From positions 186,001 through 250,000 of the forward strand of contig CAKTFH010000001.1 in the NCBI GenBank assembly GCA_934555895.1: a DNA stretch of 64,000 bases, read 5' to 3'. The stretch comes from an uncultured Muribaculaceae bacterium (GTDB lineage: Bacteria > Bacteroidota > Bacteroidia > Bacteroidales > Muribaculaceae). The translations under genes and the position numbers were made by a program. Every line of letters begins with the position of its first letter. Within the stretch, counting starts at the first letter, position 1. Below, piece after piece: positions 1-8,397 of this stretch. A model generated the notes under the pieces. The model did not search any database. It saw nothing but the letters and a program-made list of their open reading frames with translations, and was not told the DNA's origin.

Positions 1-185
1 ACCTCGCCGGACCGTTCAAGCTCGACCTTTCGAAGACTTCGGGCATCTGCGACATCAACGATGCTGAGCCCGAGAACGCCGAGCCTGAATATTTCAACCT
101 CATGGGCGTGCGCATCAGCAAGCCCTCACATGGTGTGGCAATCCGCCGCACAGGCAACCGCGTCGAGAAAGTGGTGATTAAATAA
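1..185 (+). CDS. C-terminal end of a secreted protein with an EYFNLQG-type tail (5' truncated)
   Basis: Only the last 60 codons are in the window, read in the frame starting at base 3 and ending at TAA 183-185. The tail has the layout P-E-Y-F-N-L-M-G-V-R-I, a short linker with S-H-G, then I-R-R-T-G-N-R-V-E-K-V-V-I-K at the end. The same tail closes the proteins at 16712-18535 and 62623-64000, so this is the end of a member of the same group of exported proteins. The layout resembles T9SS type A sorting domains (beta strand, G-x-R/V, G-x-Y/I-I-R), but sorting by it is an inference. The function of the missing N-terminal part cannot be told. Confidence 0.75.
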   Translation, partial: LAGPFKLDLSKTSGICDINDAEPENAEPEYFNLMGVRISKPSHGVAIRRTGNRVEKVVIK

Positions 186-211
186 AACACTGCTTTCATC
201 ACCCACATCAC

Positions 212-256
212 CCCCATGGCACCGGGCCTCCGCACCCTCGCCATGGGGTTTGTTTT
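212..256 (+). terminator. Intrinsic terminator after the first gene
   Basis: A perfect 9-bp inverted repeat, CCCCATGGC (212-220) and GCCATGGGG (240-248), is followed at once by TTTGTTTT. It lies 27 bases after the stop codon of the truncated gene and is a convincing Rho-independent terminator. Confidence 0.75.
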
Positions 257-334
257 GGCTGAAAACCGCCTGTACACCCCGTTTCAACATAAGCGATGCA
301 ACATATTTTATGCGATGTGGGCTGTTTTTTATAA

Positions 335-363
335 GCGAGTGACGGAAAATTTGCGTAGCTTTG
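335..363 (+). promoter_or_regulatory. Bacteroidetes-type promoter for the GH32 gene
   Basis: The -7 box TAGCTTTG (356-363) matches TAnnTTTG exactly; a T-run at about 334-340 stands where the -33 TTTG would be, but is a weak match. Transcription would start near 370, so the coding region cannot begin upstream of that. This supports the ATG at 424. Confidence 0.6.
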
Positions 364-423
364 CAACCGGATAACCCTGATGCCGAGGGCATCGTATTCT
401 TTAGAAGAAACAATCATAACCAC

Positions 424-2067
424 ATGAAAAACCTGCATAAACTGCTTCTCGGAGCCCTCTGCATGGGCGTTGCAGTGTCGGCTACCGGAGCCGAACGCAC
501 CCTCAAAGTCACCGACCGCTACATGGTGGTGCCCGTAAGCCATAAATTCGACCGCGTGCGTCTCAAGGTGGCCATCCCGGGCCTTGAGGATATGCCCGTG
601 GTGGTGCGCATTCCGCAGGACGGCAAAGCCGAATACTACACCTTCCGCGACATGAGCGCCCACAAAGGCAAGAAAATCACCATCACCTATCCCGACGGCC
701 TCAAGGGCATCGACCTCATCACCTTCAAGCCTGAAATTCCCGACGAGGCTTCGATATACCACGAGCCCAACCGCCCGCAGATGCATTTCACCACCCGCCG
801 CGGATGGATCAACGACCCCAACGGCCTGGTGTACTACGACGGCGAGTATCACCTCTTCTATCAGCACAACCCCTATGAGCGCGATTGGGAAAACATGACC
901 TGGGGCCACGCCGTGAGCAATGACCTCGTGCACTGGCAGGAACTCCCCACAGCCATCCATCCCGACTCGCTCGGCACCATATTCTCGGGCTCGGCCGTGA
1001 TAGACTACCGCAACACTTCGAGCTTCGGCAAAAAGGATAAACCCGCCATGGTGGCCTTTTACACCATCGAGACCGGCGGCAAAGGCCAGAAGCAGGGCAT
1101 GGCCTACAGCCTCGACAACGGACGCACCTTCACAAAATATGCCCACAACCCCATCATTGACAGCACCGACAAGTGGCAGACCAACGACACCCGCGACCCG
1201 AGGGTGTTCCCCTACGGCGACCACTGGGTGATGGTGCTCAACGAGCGCGACGGCCACTCCATCTACCGCTCCGACAATCTGCGCGACTGGACCTTCGTGT
1301 CGCACACCACCGGTTTCTGGGAGTGCCCCGACCTCTTCCCGCTGCCGGTCGACGGCAACGAAGCTAACCCGCTGTGGGTGATGTGGGGCGCTTCGGGCAC
1401 CTACATGATAGGCCGCTTCGACGGCGAGAAGTTCACTCCCCTCAGCGGCAAGCATCGCTTTGCCGGAGGCACCCTCTACGCCACACAGACCTATAACAAC
1501 ACCCCCGACGGCCGTCGCATAGCAATAGCATGGGGGCGCCAGGGTCATCCCGGCGAGAACTTCAACGGACAGATGCTCATTCCCACCGAACTCTCACTGC
1601 GCACCACCAAAGACGGCGTGCGCCTCGTGAGCAAGCCCGTGGCCGAGTTCGAGGCCATAGCCAAGCCCGTGGGTAGCTGGAAAAATCTTACTCAGGATCA
1701 GGCCAACGAGATACTCGCCAAGCAGGCCGACACCACACAGCCGCTGCGCATACGCGCCAAAATGCGCCTCAGCCACGCTACCGACGCCTTCCTGGAGCTC
1801 AACGGCCGCCGTGTGATCGACTACGACCTCAACCAGACACGCCTCAACGGCTACCATTATTCGCCTCAGGATCCCACATCGATGGAACTCACCGCCGATG
1901 TGTATATCGACCGCACCTCCACCGAAGCCTTTTTCGACAGCGGACTCTTCTCCGACTCGCAGGAGCGCGACATGAAGCGCGGCTCATCCACTCCCCGCTT
2001 CGGCGGCAACCGCATCACCATCGAGGAGCTTGACATCTACACCCTCCCCTCAATCTGGGAGAAATAA
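424..2067 (+). CDS. Glycoside hydrolase family 32 fructan hydrolase (levanase/inulinase type)
   Basis: A 547-aa exported enzyme that should release fructose from fructans (levan, inulin) or sucrose. The three GH32 catalytic motifs are intact: W-I-N-D-P-N-G with nucleophile Asp131, R-D-P with Asp258, and W-E-C-P-D with acid/base Glu300. The five-bladed propeller is followed by a C-terminal beta-sandwich from about residue 400. The first 22 residues form a Sec signal peptide. The ATG at 424 was chosen because an earlier in-frame codon lies inside the predicted -7 box. An N-terminal extra domain of about 90 residues precedes the propeller, as in several Bacteroides exo-fructanases. An SGNH esterase follows. 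No SusC/SusD pair or fructan sensor is next to it, so it is not in a complete polysaccharide locus here. Confidence 0.93.
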   Translation: MKNLHKLLLGALCMGVAVSATGAERTLKVTDRYMVVPVSHKFDRVRLKVAIPGLEDMPVVVRIPQDGKAEYYTFRDMSAHKGKKITITYPDGLKGIDLITFKPEIPDEASIYHEPNRPQMHFTTRRGWINDPNGLVYYDGEYHLFYQHNPYERDWENMTWGHAVSNDLVHWQELPTAIHPDSLGTIFSGSAVIDYRNTSSFGKKDKPAMVAFYTIETGGKGQKQGMAYSLDNGRTFTKYAHNPIIDSTDKWQTNDTRDPRVFPYGDHWVMVLNERDGHSIYRSDNLRDWTFVSHTTGFWECPDLFPLPVDGNEANPLWVMWGASGTYMIGRFDGEKFTPLSGKHRFAGGTLYATQTYNNTPDGRRIAIAWGRQGHPGENFNGQMLIPTELSLRTTKDGVRLVSKPVAEFEAIAKPVGSWKNLTQDQANEILAKQADTTQPLRIRAKMRLSHATDAFLELNGRRVIDYDLNQTRLNGYHYSPQDPTSMELTADVYIDRTSTEAFFDSGLFSDSQERDMKRGSSTPRFGGNRITIEELDIYTLPSIWEK

Positions 2068-2095
2068 GACAAGCCTGACCAATACGAAATAAAAA

Positions 2096-2131
2096 GACAC
2101 TGTGCCGGAATCCCAATCTCGGCGCAGTGTC
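2096..2131 (+). terminator. Hairpin between GH32 and SGNH genes
   Basis: GACACTGTGCCG (2096-2107) pairs with CGGCGCAGTGTC (2120-2131) over 12 bp with one G-U pair. There is no T-tract after it, so it may act as a partial terminator or as an mRNA-stabilising end for GH32. It also covers a possible GTG at 2102, which argues against translation starting there. Confidence 0.5.
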
Positions 2132-2173
2132 ATATCCTTATCAGACTCACACACTTATCAACTTTATACAACC

Positions 2174-2893
2174 GTGAAAATCTTCCGAATAGCACTGGCA
2201 GCCGTAGTGGCTGCCGCGGCACTCAGTGCCTCGGCCGATGACTTCATCGACCGCATCAATTTCACACGCTATGCCTCTGACAACGACCGCCTGCGCGTCA
2301 CCGCGGCCGACACCCCGCGCGTGGTGTTCTTCGGCAACTCCATCACCGAGGGGTGGCCCGCGCACCACGGCGAGTTCTTCACCTCGCATCCCGGCTTCAT
2401 AGGCCGCGGCATCAGCGGGCAGACCACCTACCAGTTCCTGGGCCGCTTCCGCGAGGATGTGCTAAACCTCCTGCCCGACATAGTGGTAATCAACGGAGCC
2501 ACCAACGACATAGCTGAAAACATGTCGCCCTACAACGAAGACTATACCATGGGCAACATCATGTCGATGGCCGAACTCGCCCGAGCCAACGGAGTGAAGG
2601 TGATACTCACCTCGGTGCTCCCCATGGGCAAAGTGCCCTGGCATCCGTCGGTGGAGAATGTATCCGAAAAAGTCTCCTCGCTCAACAACCGCATCCGCAC
2701 CTACGCCGAAGCCATGAATATCCCTTATGTGGACTACTACAGCGCACTTGTGGCTTCTACACCCGAGCAGGGACGCCCGCAGGTGAAAGGCGCCATCAAT
2801 GCCGCCTACAGCCCCGACGGTGTGCACCCCAATGCCGACGGCTACGCCGTGATGGAGGCCCTGGTGCTCCCGGTTATCGACTCGTTGCGCTGA
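2174..2893 (+). CDS. SGNH/GDSL-family esterase or lipase, exported
   Basis: A 239-aa SGNH hydrolase, probably a carbohydrate or acyl esterase. Block I is F-G-N-S-I-T-E-G with nucleophile Ser56; block II is G-R-G-I-S-G-Q-T-T; block III is N-G-A-T-N-D; block V is D-G-V-H-P-N with Asp215 and His218. A hydrophobic signal peptide (I-A-L-A-A-V-V-A-A-A-A-L-S-A-S-A) begins right after the start. No ATG fits; GTG 2174 is chosen because it puts the signal peptide at the N-terminus, while an upstream GTG (2102) falls in a hairpin. Its place behind the GH32 gene suggests that the two act on related glycans, such as acylated oligosaccharides. The substrate cannot be read from the sequence. Confidence 0.85.
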   Translation: MKIFRIALAAVVAAAALSASADDFIDRINFTRYASDNDRLRVTAADTPRVVFFGNSITEGWPAHHGEFFTSHPGFIGRGISGQTTYQFLGRFREDVLNLLPDIVVINGATNDIAENMSPYNEDYTMGNIMSMAELARANGVKVILTSVLPMGKVPWHPSVENVSEKVSSLNNRIRTYAEAMNIPYVDYYSALVASTPEQGRPQVKGAINAAYSPDGVHPNADGYAVMEALVLPVIDSLR

Positions 2894-2950
2894 CAGTCCC
2901 GCTACCGCGGCCAAAGTAGCCCTGATAGCTGTCTTAGCTAAATTAGCTCA

Positions 2951-2993
2951 AAGCAAGCTCCCCGTGGAAAAATTTTCCACAGGGAGCTTGCTT
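2951..2993. terminator. Near-perfect 21-bp hairpin after the SGNH gene
   Basis: The left arm at 2951-2971 (AAGCAAGCTCCCCGTGGAAAA) and the right arm at 2973-2993 pair over 21 bp with one mismatch and only one base between them. The A/T-rich core would open as the loop. It probably ends the GH32/SGNH transcripts, although no T-tract follows. The right arm touches the -33 element of the rplU promoter. Confidence 0.55.
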
Positions 2994-3018
2994 AATTCAC
3001 AGATAATGAGTAATTTTG
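2987..3018 (+). promoter_or_regulatory. Promoter of rplU-rpmA
   Basis: CTTG (2987-2990), 20 nt, then TAATTTTG (3011-3018), which fits the Bacteroidetes -33/-7 consensus. Transcription from about 3025 gives an 80-nt leader. The leader holds a possible stem (GGCT/AGCC near 3042-3056) and the 10-base palindrome AGGCGCGCCT (3062-3071), which could take part in ribosomal-protein control; that role is a guess. Confidence 0.65.
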
Positions 3019-3105
3019 TGGGCATTTTTGGCTAAAGCAGGCTGTGAATAAGCCGCTGCATAGGCGCGCCTGCGGGCATAACTATTTTAATATCATACAT
3101 TTAAG

Positions 3106-3426
3106 ATGTACGCAATTGTAGAAATTCAGGGACAGCAGTTCAAGGCCGAAGCCGGTAAGTTCCTGTATGTACACTATCTCGGCGACGAGAAAAAAGAAGG
3201 CGAGGAAATAACTTTCGACCGCGTTCTGCTCGTTGACGCCGACGGTGCCGTGAAGGTAGGCGCACCCACCGTAGAGGGTGCCAAAGTAGTTTGCGAGGTA
3301 AAGCGTCCCCTCGTGAAAGGCGACAAGGTGATTGTGTTCAAGAAGAAGCGTCGTAACGACTATCGTCGCCTCAACGGACACCGCCAGATGTTCTCCCAGA
3401 TTGTGATTAAAGACGTGATTGCTTAA
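3106..3426 (+). CDS. rplU: 50S ribosomal protein L21
   Basis: A 106-aa ribosomal protein L21, a structural component of the large subunit that binds 23S rRNA. It begins [13 protein letters not shown], the standard L21 start, and carries the basic [10 protein letters not shown] motif and the G-H-R-Q segment near the C-terminus. Length and ends match the family. rpmA follows after 22 bases, the universal rplU-rpmA pair. Confidence 0.98.
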   Translation: MYAIVEIQGQQFKAEAGKFLYVHYLGDEKKEGEEITFDRVLLVDADGAVKVGAPTVEGAKVVCEVKRPLVKGDKVIVFKKKRRNDYRRLNGHRQMFSQIVIKDVIA

Positions 3427-3448
3427 CCCCCAAAAACCGTAGAAAGAA

Positions 3449-3712
3449 ATGGCACATAAAAAAGGTGTTGGTAGTTCTAAGAACGGCCGTGAGTCGGAAA
3501 GCAAACGACTCGGAGTGAAGATTTTTGGCGGTCAGCACGCCAAGGCAGGCAACATCCTCAAGCGTCAGCGCGGCACCGTGCATCATCCCGGTGTGAACGT
3601 TGGCATGGGTAAGGACCACACCCTCTACGCCCTCGTAGACGGCACAGTGGTGTTCACCCACGGCAAGAACGGCCGTGCGTTCATCAGCGTGCAGCCCCTG
3701 GCCGAGGCTTGA
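3449..3712 (+). CDS. rpmA: 50S ribosomal protein L27
   Basis: An 87-aa ribosomal protein L27, whose N-terminus reaches the peptidyl-transferase centre. It begins [14 protein letters not shown], directly at the mature functional sequence. There is therefore no N-terminal extension of the kind that Firmicutes remove with a protease. The family blocks G-x-x-I-x-R-Q-R-G-T and D-H-T-L-Y-A-L are present. It is cotranscribed with rplU, and a strong terminator follows. Confidence 0.98.
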   Translation: MAHKKGVGSSKNGRESESKRLGVKIFGGQHAKAGNILKRQRGTVHHPGVNVGMGKDHTLYALVDGTVVFTHGKNGRAFISVQPLAEA

Positions 3713-3745
3713 CCTCCAGCCTGAGCAAACGATAAAACTGAAAAG

Positions 3746-3790
3746 CCGGCGCCATGCACATTGCGATGCTTGGCGCCGGATTTTGTTTGT
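3746..3790 (+). terminator. Intrinsic terminator of rplU-rpmA
   Basis: CCGGCGCCA (3746-3754) and TGGCGCCGG (3771-3779) form a 9-bp G/C stem that can extend inward. ATTTTGTTTG follows directly. Confidence 0.85.
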
Positions 3791-4081
3791 CGCTGATGGG
3801 CCCTGAAGGCCGCATCCGATAAGTGAATAAATTGTGGTCGTGAAAGCCATGCGGCGGAAGATGGCGGCGTCGCTTCCAACGCCTCGCATGCGGTTCCCTT
3901 TCAGGGAAAGAGAGAGGATAACGTGAGCGGCTCGCGATATCCGCGGCTATCCGTTCTCCCCCGCATCGGGGATTTCCTTATCCCCCACGCTCCGGGCTGC
4001 TTCCTATCAGAAAAACGCCCCGCACGCCCTGATGGTTCGCACTTCACCACCTTTAAAAAATCAAAAATCACACTCTGAAAT
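3791..4081. other. Intergenic region before the GH76 gene
   Basis: About 290 bases without a convincing gene. The only promoter-like match is TAAATTG near 3825, one base short of the -7 consensus, which would give a leader of about 250 nt. No perfect repeats or clear riboswitch motif are visible. Confidence 0.4.
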
Positions 4082-5260
4082 ATGACCAGAATTCTAAGCC
4101 TTTTGGCAATTGTGGCGGCCGCATGCGGCATCGCTTCAGCAACCGATTTCGCAGGCCGAGCATCGGCCACCATGGACTCGCTCTACTCTCATTACAGTTC
4201 CGACCACCAGGCACTGCTGCGCGAGAATCATCCCTTCGACGACGGCTACCGCGCAGGCTATCTCGCCGGTGAAGCCACCGAAACCAACAAATATTCCTAT
4301 CTGTGGCCCTTCTCGGGCACCCTCACGGCCTCCCGAGCCATGCTCGACGCCACCGGCGACAAGCGCTGGCTCACTGCCGTAAATGAAAAGGTGATGCCCG
4401 GCCTCGCCGAATACCGCGACACACGCCGCCGTCCCATGGCCTACGCCTCATATATCCGCACAGCCCCCCGATCCGACCGTTTCTACGACGATAATGTGTG
4501 GCTCGGCATCGACTTCACCGACCTCTATCTCACCACCGGCGACACCGCATGGCTCAACCGCGCTGAAGAGGTGTGGCGCTTCGTGGAGAGCGGCCTGGAC
4601 AAAAAACTCGGCGGAGGCATCTACTGGTGCGAGCAGAAAAAGCACAGCAAAAACACCTGCAGCAACGCTCCGGGTGCCGTGTTTGCCCTGAAACTGCATC
4701 AGGCCACCGGCAACAAACGCTATCTGGAGCTCGGACGCGACCTTTACCACTGGACCAAGACCAACCTTCAGGACACCACCGACTGCCTCTATTTCGACAA
4801 CATAAGCGTACGCAAGAATCACCACATAGGGCGTGCGAAATTCGCCTACAACAGCGGCCAGATGATGCAGGCTGCCGCACTTCTCCACAAAATCACAGGC
4901 GACAGCACATATCTCGCCGACGCACAGGCAATAGCCCGCAGCGCCTTCCGCGAGTTCTTCCCCACCACAGCCACCGATGCGGCCACAGGCCGCGAATACC
5001 GTGTGCTCAAGAAGGGCGACATATGGTTCACGGCCGTGATGATGCGCGGATTCGCCGAGCTATATGATATCGACCACAACCCGGTTTACATCAACGATTT
5101 CCTCACTAATATGGATAACGCCTGGACTCTCATGCGCGACCCCGCCACAGGTCTCTTCTCAGAGGACTGGAGCGGCGCCGAAAAGAAGCCCCGCAAATGG
5201 CTTCTGACCCAGGCAGCAATGGTCGAGATGATGGCCCTCGCGGCCACCCTCGACAAATAA
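4082..5260 (+). CDS. Glycoside hydrolase family 76 (alpha-1,6-mannanase type)
   Basis: A 392-aa exported GH76 enzyme, a family that cuts alpha-1,6-mannan backbones such as those of yeast cell walls. The catalytic Asp pair is seen as F-Y-D-D-N-V-W (Asp136-Asp137), followed by the (alpha/alpha)6 features G-G-G-I-Y-W and N-A-P-G-A-V-F-A-L-K-L-H. The N-terminus is a signal peptide; Cys15 in A-A-A-C could be a weak lipobox, so either periplasmic or lipid-anchored. The gene stands alone, with no SusC/D homologues or mannosidases near it. It converges on the capA gene with only 8 bases between the stop codons. Substrate is inferred from the family. Confidence 0.85.
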   Translation: MTRILSLLAIVAAACGIASATDFAGRASATMDSLYSHYSSDHQALLRENHPFDDGYRAGYLAGEATETNKYSYLWPFSGTLTASRAMLDATGDKRWLTAVNEKVMPGLAEYRDTRRRPMAYASYIRTAPRSDRFYDDNVWLGIDFTDLYLTTGDTAWLNRAEEVWRFVESGLDKKLGGGIYWCEQKKHSKNTCSNAPGAVFALKLHQATGNKRYLELGRDLYHWTKTNLQDTTDCLYFDNISVRKNHHIGRAKFAYNSGQMMQAAALLHKITGDSTYLADAQAIARSAFREFFPTTATDAATGREYRVLKKGDIWFTAVMMRGFAELYDIDHNPVYINDFLTNMDNAWTLMRDPATGLFSEDWSGAEKKPRKWLLTQAAMVEMMALAATLDK

Positions 5261-5268
5261 ATGCCCTT

Positions 5269-6291
5269 TTACTTCGGACGGTGCGCTCCAAACTTTATGG
5301 CAGCGCGGCGCACATTCCTGAACAGGGTGCGCTGCGCATAGCACAGGCGTTCGCCGAAATCGCTGTCGAACAAACGTGTACGAAAGGCATTGTCGGTAAT
5401 CGACGATGCCTTTCTCACCATACTGCGGTATGCTCCGGGAGTGGTATCCGGTGCAATTGCGTCAAAATGCCTATCAAGCGCCGAAGGTTCGCCAGGCATG
5501 AGAGTGTTGGCATCCGGATCGAAAAGAAGCGGAATAAGCTCGATGTTCTCTCCATCCCATTTCAGCACCGCTTCATTGCGCATTTCCGACAAGGCAAACC
5601 GCAGAGTTTTCCCGGCGTAGTCGGCCTGTGCCATAAAGAAATTGCCTAAGGAATAGATTATAGACACGCCCTTGTAGTGCTCTATTGGCTGCACGATGTG
5701 TGGATGATGCCCGACGATGAGATTTGCGCCTGCATCCACGAGTCGGTGCGCCAACTCACGGTCAGCCGGGTCAGGAAGGTAGAATTTTTCACGGCCCCAA
5801 TGAGGATAAACCGCTATTAGCGCGTCAGGATTGCGACGCCGCAGAGAAGCCACCTCGCCGACAACCTTAGAGGGCACGAATAGCGGGAGCGAATGCTCAC
5901 AGGCAAACGTGGCGAAGGTCACCACAAACATCCTTCGGCCGTCCATCTCCATCGGCAGTACTTCATGATTATTCAGACCAAAGCTCGCTATGCCGTTGGC
6001 TTTAAGCAAATTCACTGTGTGAGATATCGGATGCCTGAAATCAAGAATATGATTATTGCACAGCGACACCGCCTTGACATTCAGCGCCTTCAGCATTTCA
6101 ATTACGACAGGAGCCGAATACACCGAGAATTTATCGAAATACCGATAATCTTCCGTTGCCTTGCAGTCGGGCAGGATGGCCCCTTCGAGGTTCACTATGG
6201 CTGAGCATCCGTCAAACAACGGCCTCACCGCGTCGAAATGCGGTTCTGCGGAAAAGGGCACTGCGGTGTCACCGCAAAATATCACTGGCAT
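5269..6291 (-). CDS. CapA-family metallophosphatase-like protein
   Basis: A 340-aa CapA-domain protein, the family of the poly-gamma-glutamate capsule protein CapA, with a calcineurin-like metal-binding fold. Visible motifs are G-D (7-8), N-L-E-G (34-37), N-N-H (79-81), H-W-G (164-166), G-H-H-P-H (194-198) and S-L-G-N-F (214-218). There is no signal peptide or N-terminal membrane segment, unlike classical CapA, so it looks cytosolic. Its start overlaps the end of the glycosyltransferase gene by 10 bases, which implies translational coupling and a shared role in making a surface or storage polymer. No capB/C homologues are present. The true reaction is unknown. Confidence 0.85.
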   Translation of the reverse strand: MPVIFCGDTAVPFSAEPHFDAVRPLFDGCSAIVNLEGAILPDCKATEDYRYFDKFSVYSAPVVIEMLKALNVKAVSLCNNHILDFRHPISHTVNLLKANGIASFGLNNHEVLPMEMDGRRMFVVTFATFACEHSLPLFVPSKVVGEVASLRRRNPDALIAVYPHWGREKFYLPDPADRELAHRLVDAGANLIVGHHPHIVQPIEHYKGVSIIYSLGNFFMAQADYAGKTLRFALSEMRNEAVLKWDGENIELIPLLFDPDANTLMPGEPSALDRHFDAIAPDTTPGAYRSMVRKASSITDNAFRTRLFDSDFGERLCYAQRTLFRNVRRAAIKFGAHRPK

Positions 6292-7364
6292 ATGTGGTAG
6301 TAGACTTCTTTGAGTTTGGTGATTTCTTTCGAAAGATTGTGGTTTTCATCTATATGGCGGCGGCATTTTGCCGATAGCCGCGTATAGTCGCCGGCAGCTA
6401 TATCCATTATGGCCGCGGCATAGTCGGCTCCGGTGGCATCGGCAGGCAATGTCACGCCGCAGTCAGCCACCACATCACAGCAGAAACCCTGACGCGAGGT
6501 CACAGGCACAAGCCCCTGACTCATCGCCTCGATAAGTGAATTTGACTGTCCTTCCCCCACATGACGGGTTGGGAAGATGAAGAATTGCATCTTCTTCATG
6601 GTCACGGCAAGCTGTGCCGGCGTGAGCATTCCCAGATATTCCACTCCCTGCTGGCGCAGCCTGTCGGGCGCTACATCCGGTGCTATTGGTCCGGCAAGCC
6701 AGAGGATGTAATTGTCCGGCAGATGACGGCATGTCTCCAATATCACATCAATACCCTTGGCGCCCGTGATACGACCGAAATAGAGCACGTTCACGCGCCC
6801 TTTGGCATCATATGGAGTCTTTCCTTCCCCGGAGTTATCCATGCCGTCACAACCCATAAGATTGGGGAAATAGACGGCTTCTTTGCCTATCTTCACCGTA
6901 TCGCGCATGAAATCCACATATGGGCGCCCCTCTACAGTCACAGCATCCGATCCTGCAAGCATGGAGCGAATCATGCGGCGGTAACCGTTTCCCTTGGTGG
7001 CCCAATAATGTGGCAAAGAACCGGCACGCATATCCGTAAGAACCTTAACCCCTAGCAATGATGCTATTTTAGCGCCCCATAGAGCAGGCAGAGTCAGTGT
7101 GCCGTAGAGCGGTGTGGAGTGGAGCACCACATCAGAGCGGCGGCGGTATTTCCACCACTTGAACGGTGTGAAGAAAAGCTTGATATATACAAGTTTACCA
7201 AGCGGTCCGAAACGGCGCGGCACCACCGGATAGGGATATTCCTCGACATCCACGCCCTGACGCCGCAATTCGTCGATGTTCTTGCGGTTGGCAGCCTCGT
7301 AGCCTCCTGTACTCGCTTTTCCGGCGGGAGTGATCGGCCCCCAGTAGATTATTTTCATAGACAT
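6282..7364 (-). CDS. Family 4 glycosyltransferase
   Basis: A 360-aa GT-B fold retaining glycosyltransferase (GT4 group). The second Rossmann domain begins near V-L-Y-F-G-R-I (193-199), and the E-x7-E motif (Glu271/Glu279 in E-G-Q-S-N-S-L-I-E) binds the nucleotide sugar. The N-terminal domain starts with I-I-Y-W-G-P. A second ATG lies two codons in (7358) and could be the real start. It overlaps the CapA gene downstream and follows the alpha/beta hydrolase gene after 22 bases. Donor and acceptor sugars cannot be predicted. Confidence 0.87.
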   Translation of the reverse strand: MSMKIIYWGPITPAGKASTGGYEAANRKNIDELRRQGVDVEEYPYPVVPRRFGPLGKLVYIKLFFTPFKWWKYRRRSDVVLHSTPLYGTLTLPALWGAKIASLLGVKVLTDMRAGSLPHYWATKGNGYRRMIRSMLAGSDAVTVEGRPYVDFMRDTVKIGKEAVYFPNLMGCDGMDNSGEGKTPYDAKGRVNVLYFGRITGAKGIDVILETCRHLPDNYILWLAGPIAPDVAPDRLRQQGVEYLGMLTPAQLAVTMKKMQFFIFPTRHVGEGQSNSLIEAMSQGLVPVTSRQGFCCDVVADCGVTLPADATGADYAAAIMDIAAGDYTRLSAKCRRHIDENHNLSKEITKLKEVYYHICQ

Positions 7365-7386
7365 GGATGGAGAGTGTGGTCAGTGA

Positions 7387-8397
7387 TTATGCGGGCAACC
7401 CGTGTGCCGGAAGCCAGCGGAAGATATAGGCGTAGAGGGCACGGCGCACGGCGGGGCGCGAGAGCACTAGGTCGTGCAGGCCGTCGTACACCTTCAGGCA
7501 GGTGACATGCGGGCCCAGCATGAGGCCGTAACGGCGTATGTCAGCGGGGTCGAGCACGCCGTCGCCGGTATTGTAGACCGGAGTCCAGCTCTTGCTTCCG
7601 CCCACCGAGCGGGCCGAGAACATCAGCAGTATCGGCACCTCGATGCGGGCCTTGCCGTCGCGCAGCGACTTCTGAGCACGGTCGATGGCACGCACCCATC
7701 CGGCAGTCACATCGGGCGAATGAAGCGTCTTCCAGTCGGTGTTGAAGCTCCACTCACCGTGGGCGCCTTTCAGCAGGCTCTCGCCGTAGGCTGTGCCGTC
7801 GCCCTGGCTTATGCGGGTGTTGGGAAACAGCCCTCCCCACCATGCCACCAGGGGCACGAAATGCTCCATCCAGCCGAGATTCCAGTCGAGAAACGGGCTG
7901 TTGAGCACCAACGCCTTGATGTCGGGCCTGCGGTTGCGAGCCATGAAGCACGATGTGATGAGGCCGCCCGTGGAGTGGCCCATCAGGGCTATCTCATGTA
8001 TTCCGGTGCGCTGTATTGCCACCAGGGCCGAATCGATGTCGGGGAAATACTCGCTGATGTCGCGGGCCTCGCAGCGGCGCTGTCCGGGCAGCAGCGAGCG
8101 GCCGTATTTCCTCAGGTCCACGGCATAGAAATCATACCCCTCCGACACGAAGCGGTCGCCCATCTCGCCCTGGAAGAAGTAGTCGTTGAAACCGTGCACG
8201 TAGAGCACCGCGCGGTGTGTGGCCACGCTGTCGGGCGTAAGCTTCCGGATGATGGTCGATACCACCGGCCCCGAATAATCGGTACCCTGATCCACGCGAC
8301 GGCTCTCGTAGCCGCCGAGTATATCGGGCTGCCACGCCTGCGCCATGGCTCCGAGAGCAGCTATCAGGCACAAGGCCGCTGTAAGCAGTTTTTTCAT
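7387..8397 (-). CDS. Exported alpha/beta hydrolase (S33-like lipase/esterase)
   Basis: A 336-aa hydrolase of the serine aminopeptidase S33/monoacylglycerol lipase group. The nucleophile elbow is G-H-S-T-G-G (Ser142), an H-G oxyanion motif is at 68-69, the acid is probably Asp283 in V-L-D-P, and the base is His308 in D-G-L-H-D. Residues 1-20 are a signal peptide ending A-M-A-Q. Its ATG overlaps the stop of the HAD gene by four bases (8394-8397). The substrate is unknown; lysophospholipid or acyl ester is likely from the family. Confidence 0.85.
   Translation of the reverse strand: MKKLLTAALCLIAALGAMAQAWQPDILGGYESRRVDQGTDYSGPVVSTIIRKLTPDSVATHRAVLYVHGFNDYFFQGEMGDRFVSEGYDFYAVDLRKYGRSLLPGQRRCEARDISEYFPDIDSALVAIQRTGIHEIALMGHSTGGLITSCFMARNRRPDIKALVLNSPFLDWNLGWMEHFVPLVAWWGGLFPNTRISQGDGTAYGESLLKGAHGEWSFNTDWKTLHSPDVTAGWVRAIDRAQKSLRDGKARIEVPILLMFSARSVGGSKSWTPVYNTGDGVLDPADIRRYGLMLGPHVTCLKVYDGLHDLVLSRPAVRRALYAYIFRWLPAHGLPA

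Noticed and set aside
361..423. Upstream start for the GH32 gene
   Set aside because: It overlaps the predicted -7 box, and the added residues precede a clear signal peptide.
208..1548. A 446-codon antisense reading frame opposite GH32
   Set aside because: It is a by-product of high GC and codon bias; the translation is Val/Gly/His-rich without a domain, and the plus-strand GH32 has full catalytic motifs.
2102..2173. GTG 2102 as the start of the SGNH gene
   Set aside because: It lies inside a hairpin and would put 24 polar residues before the signal peptide.
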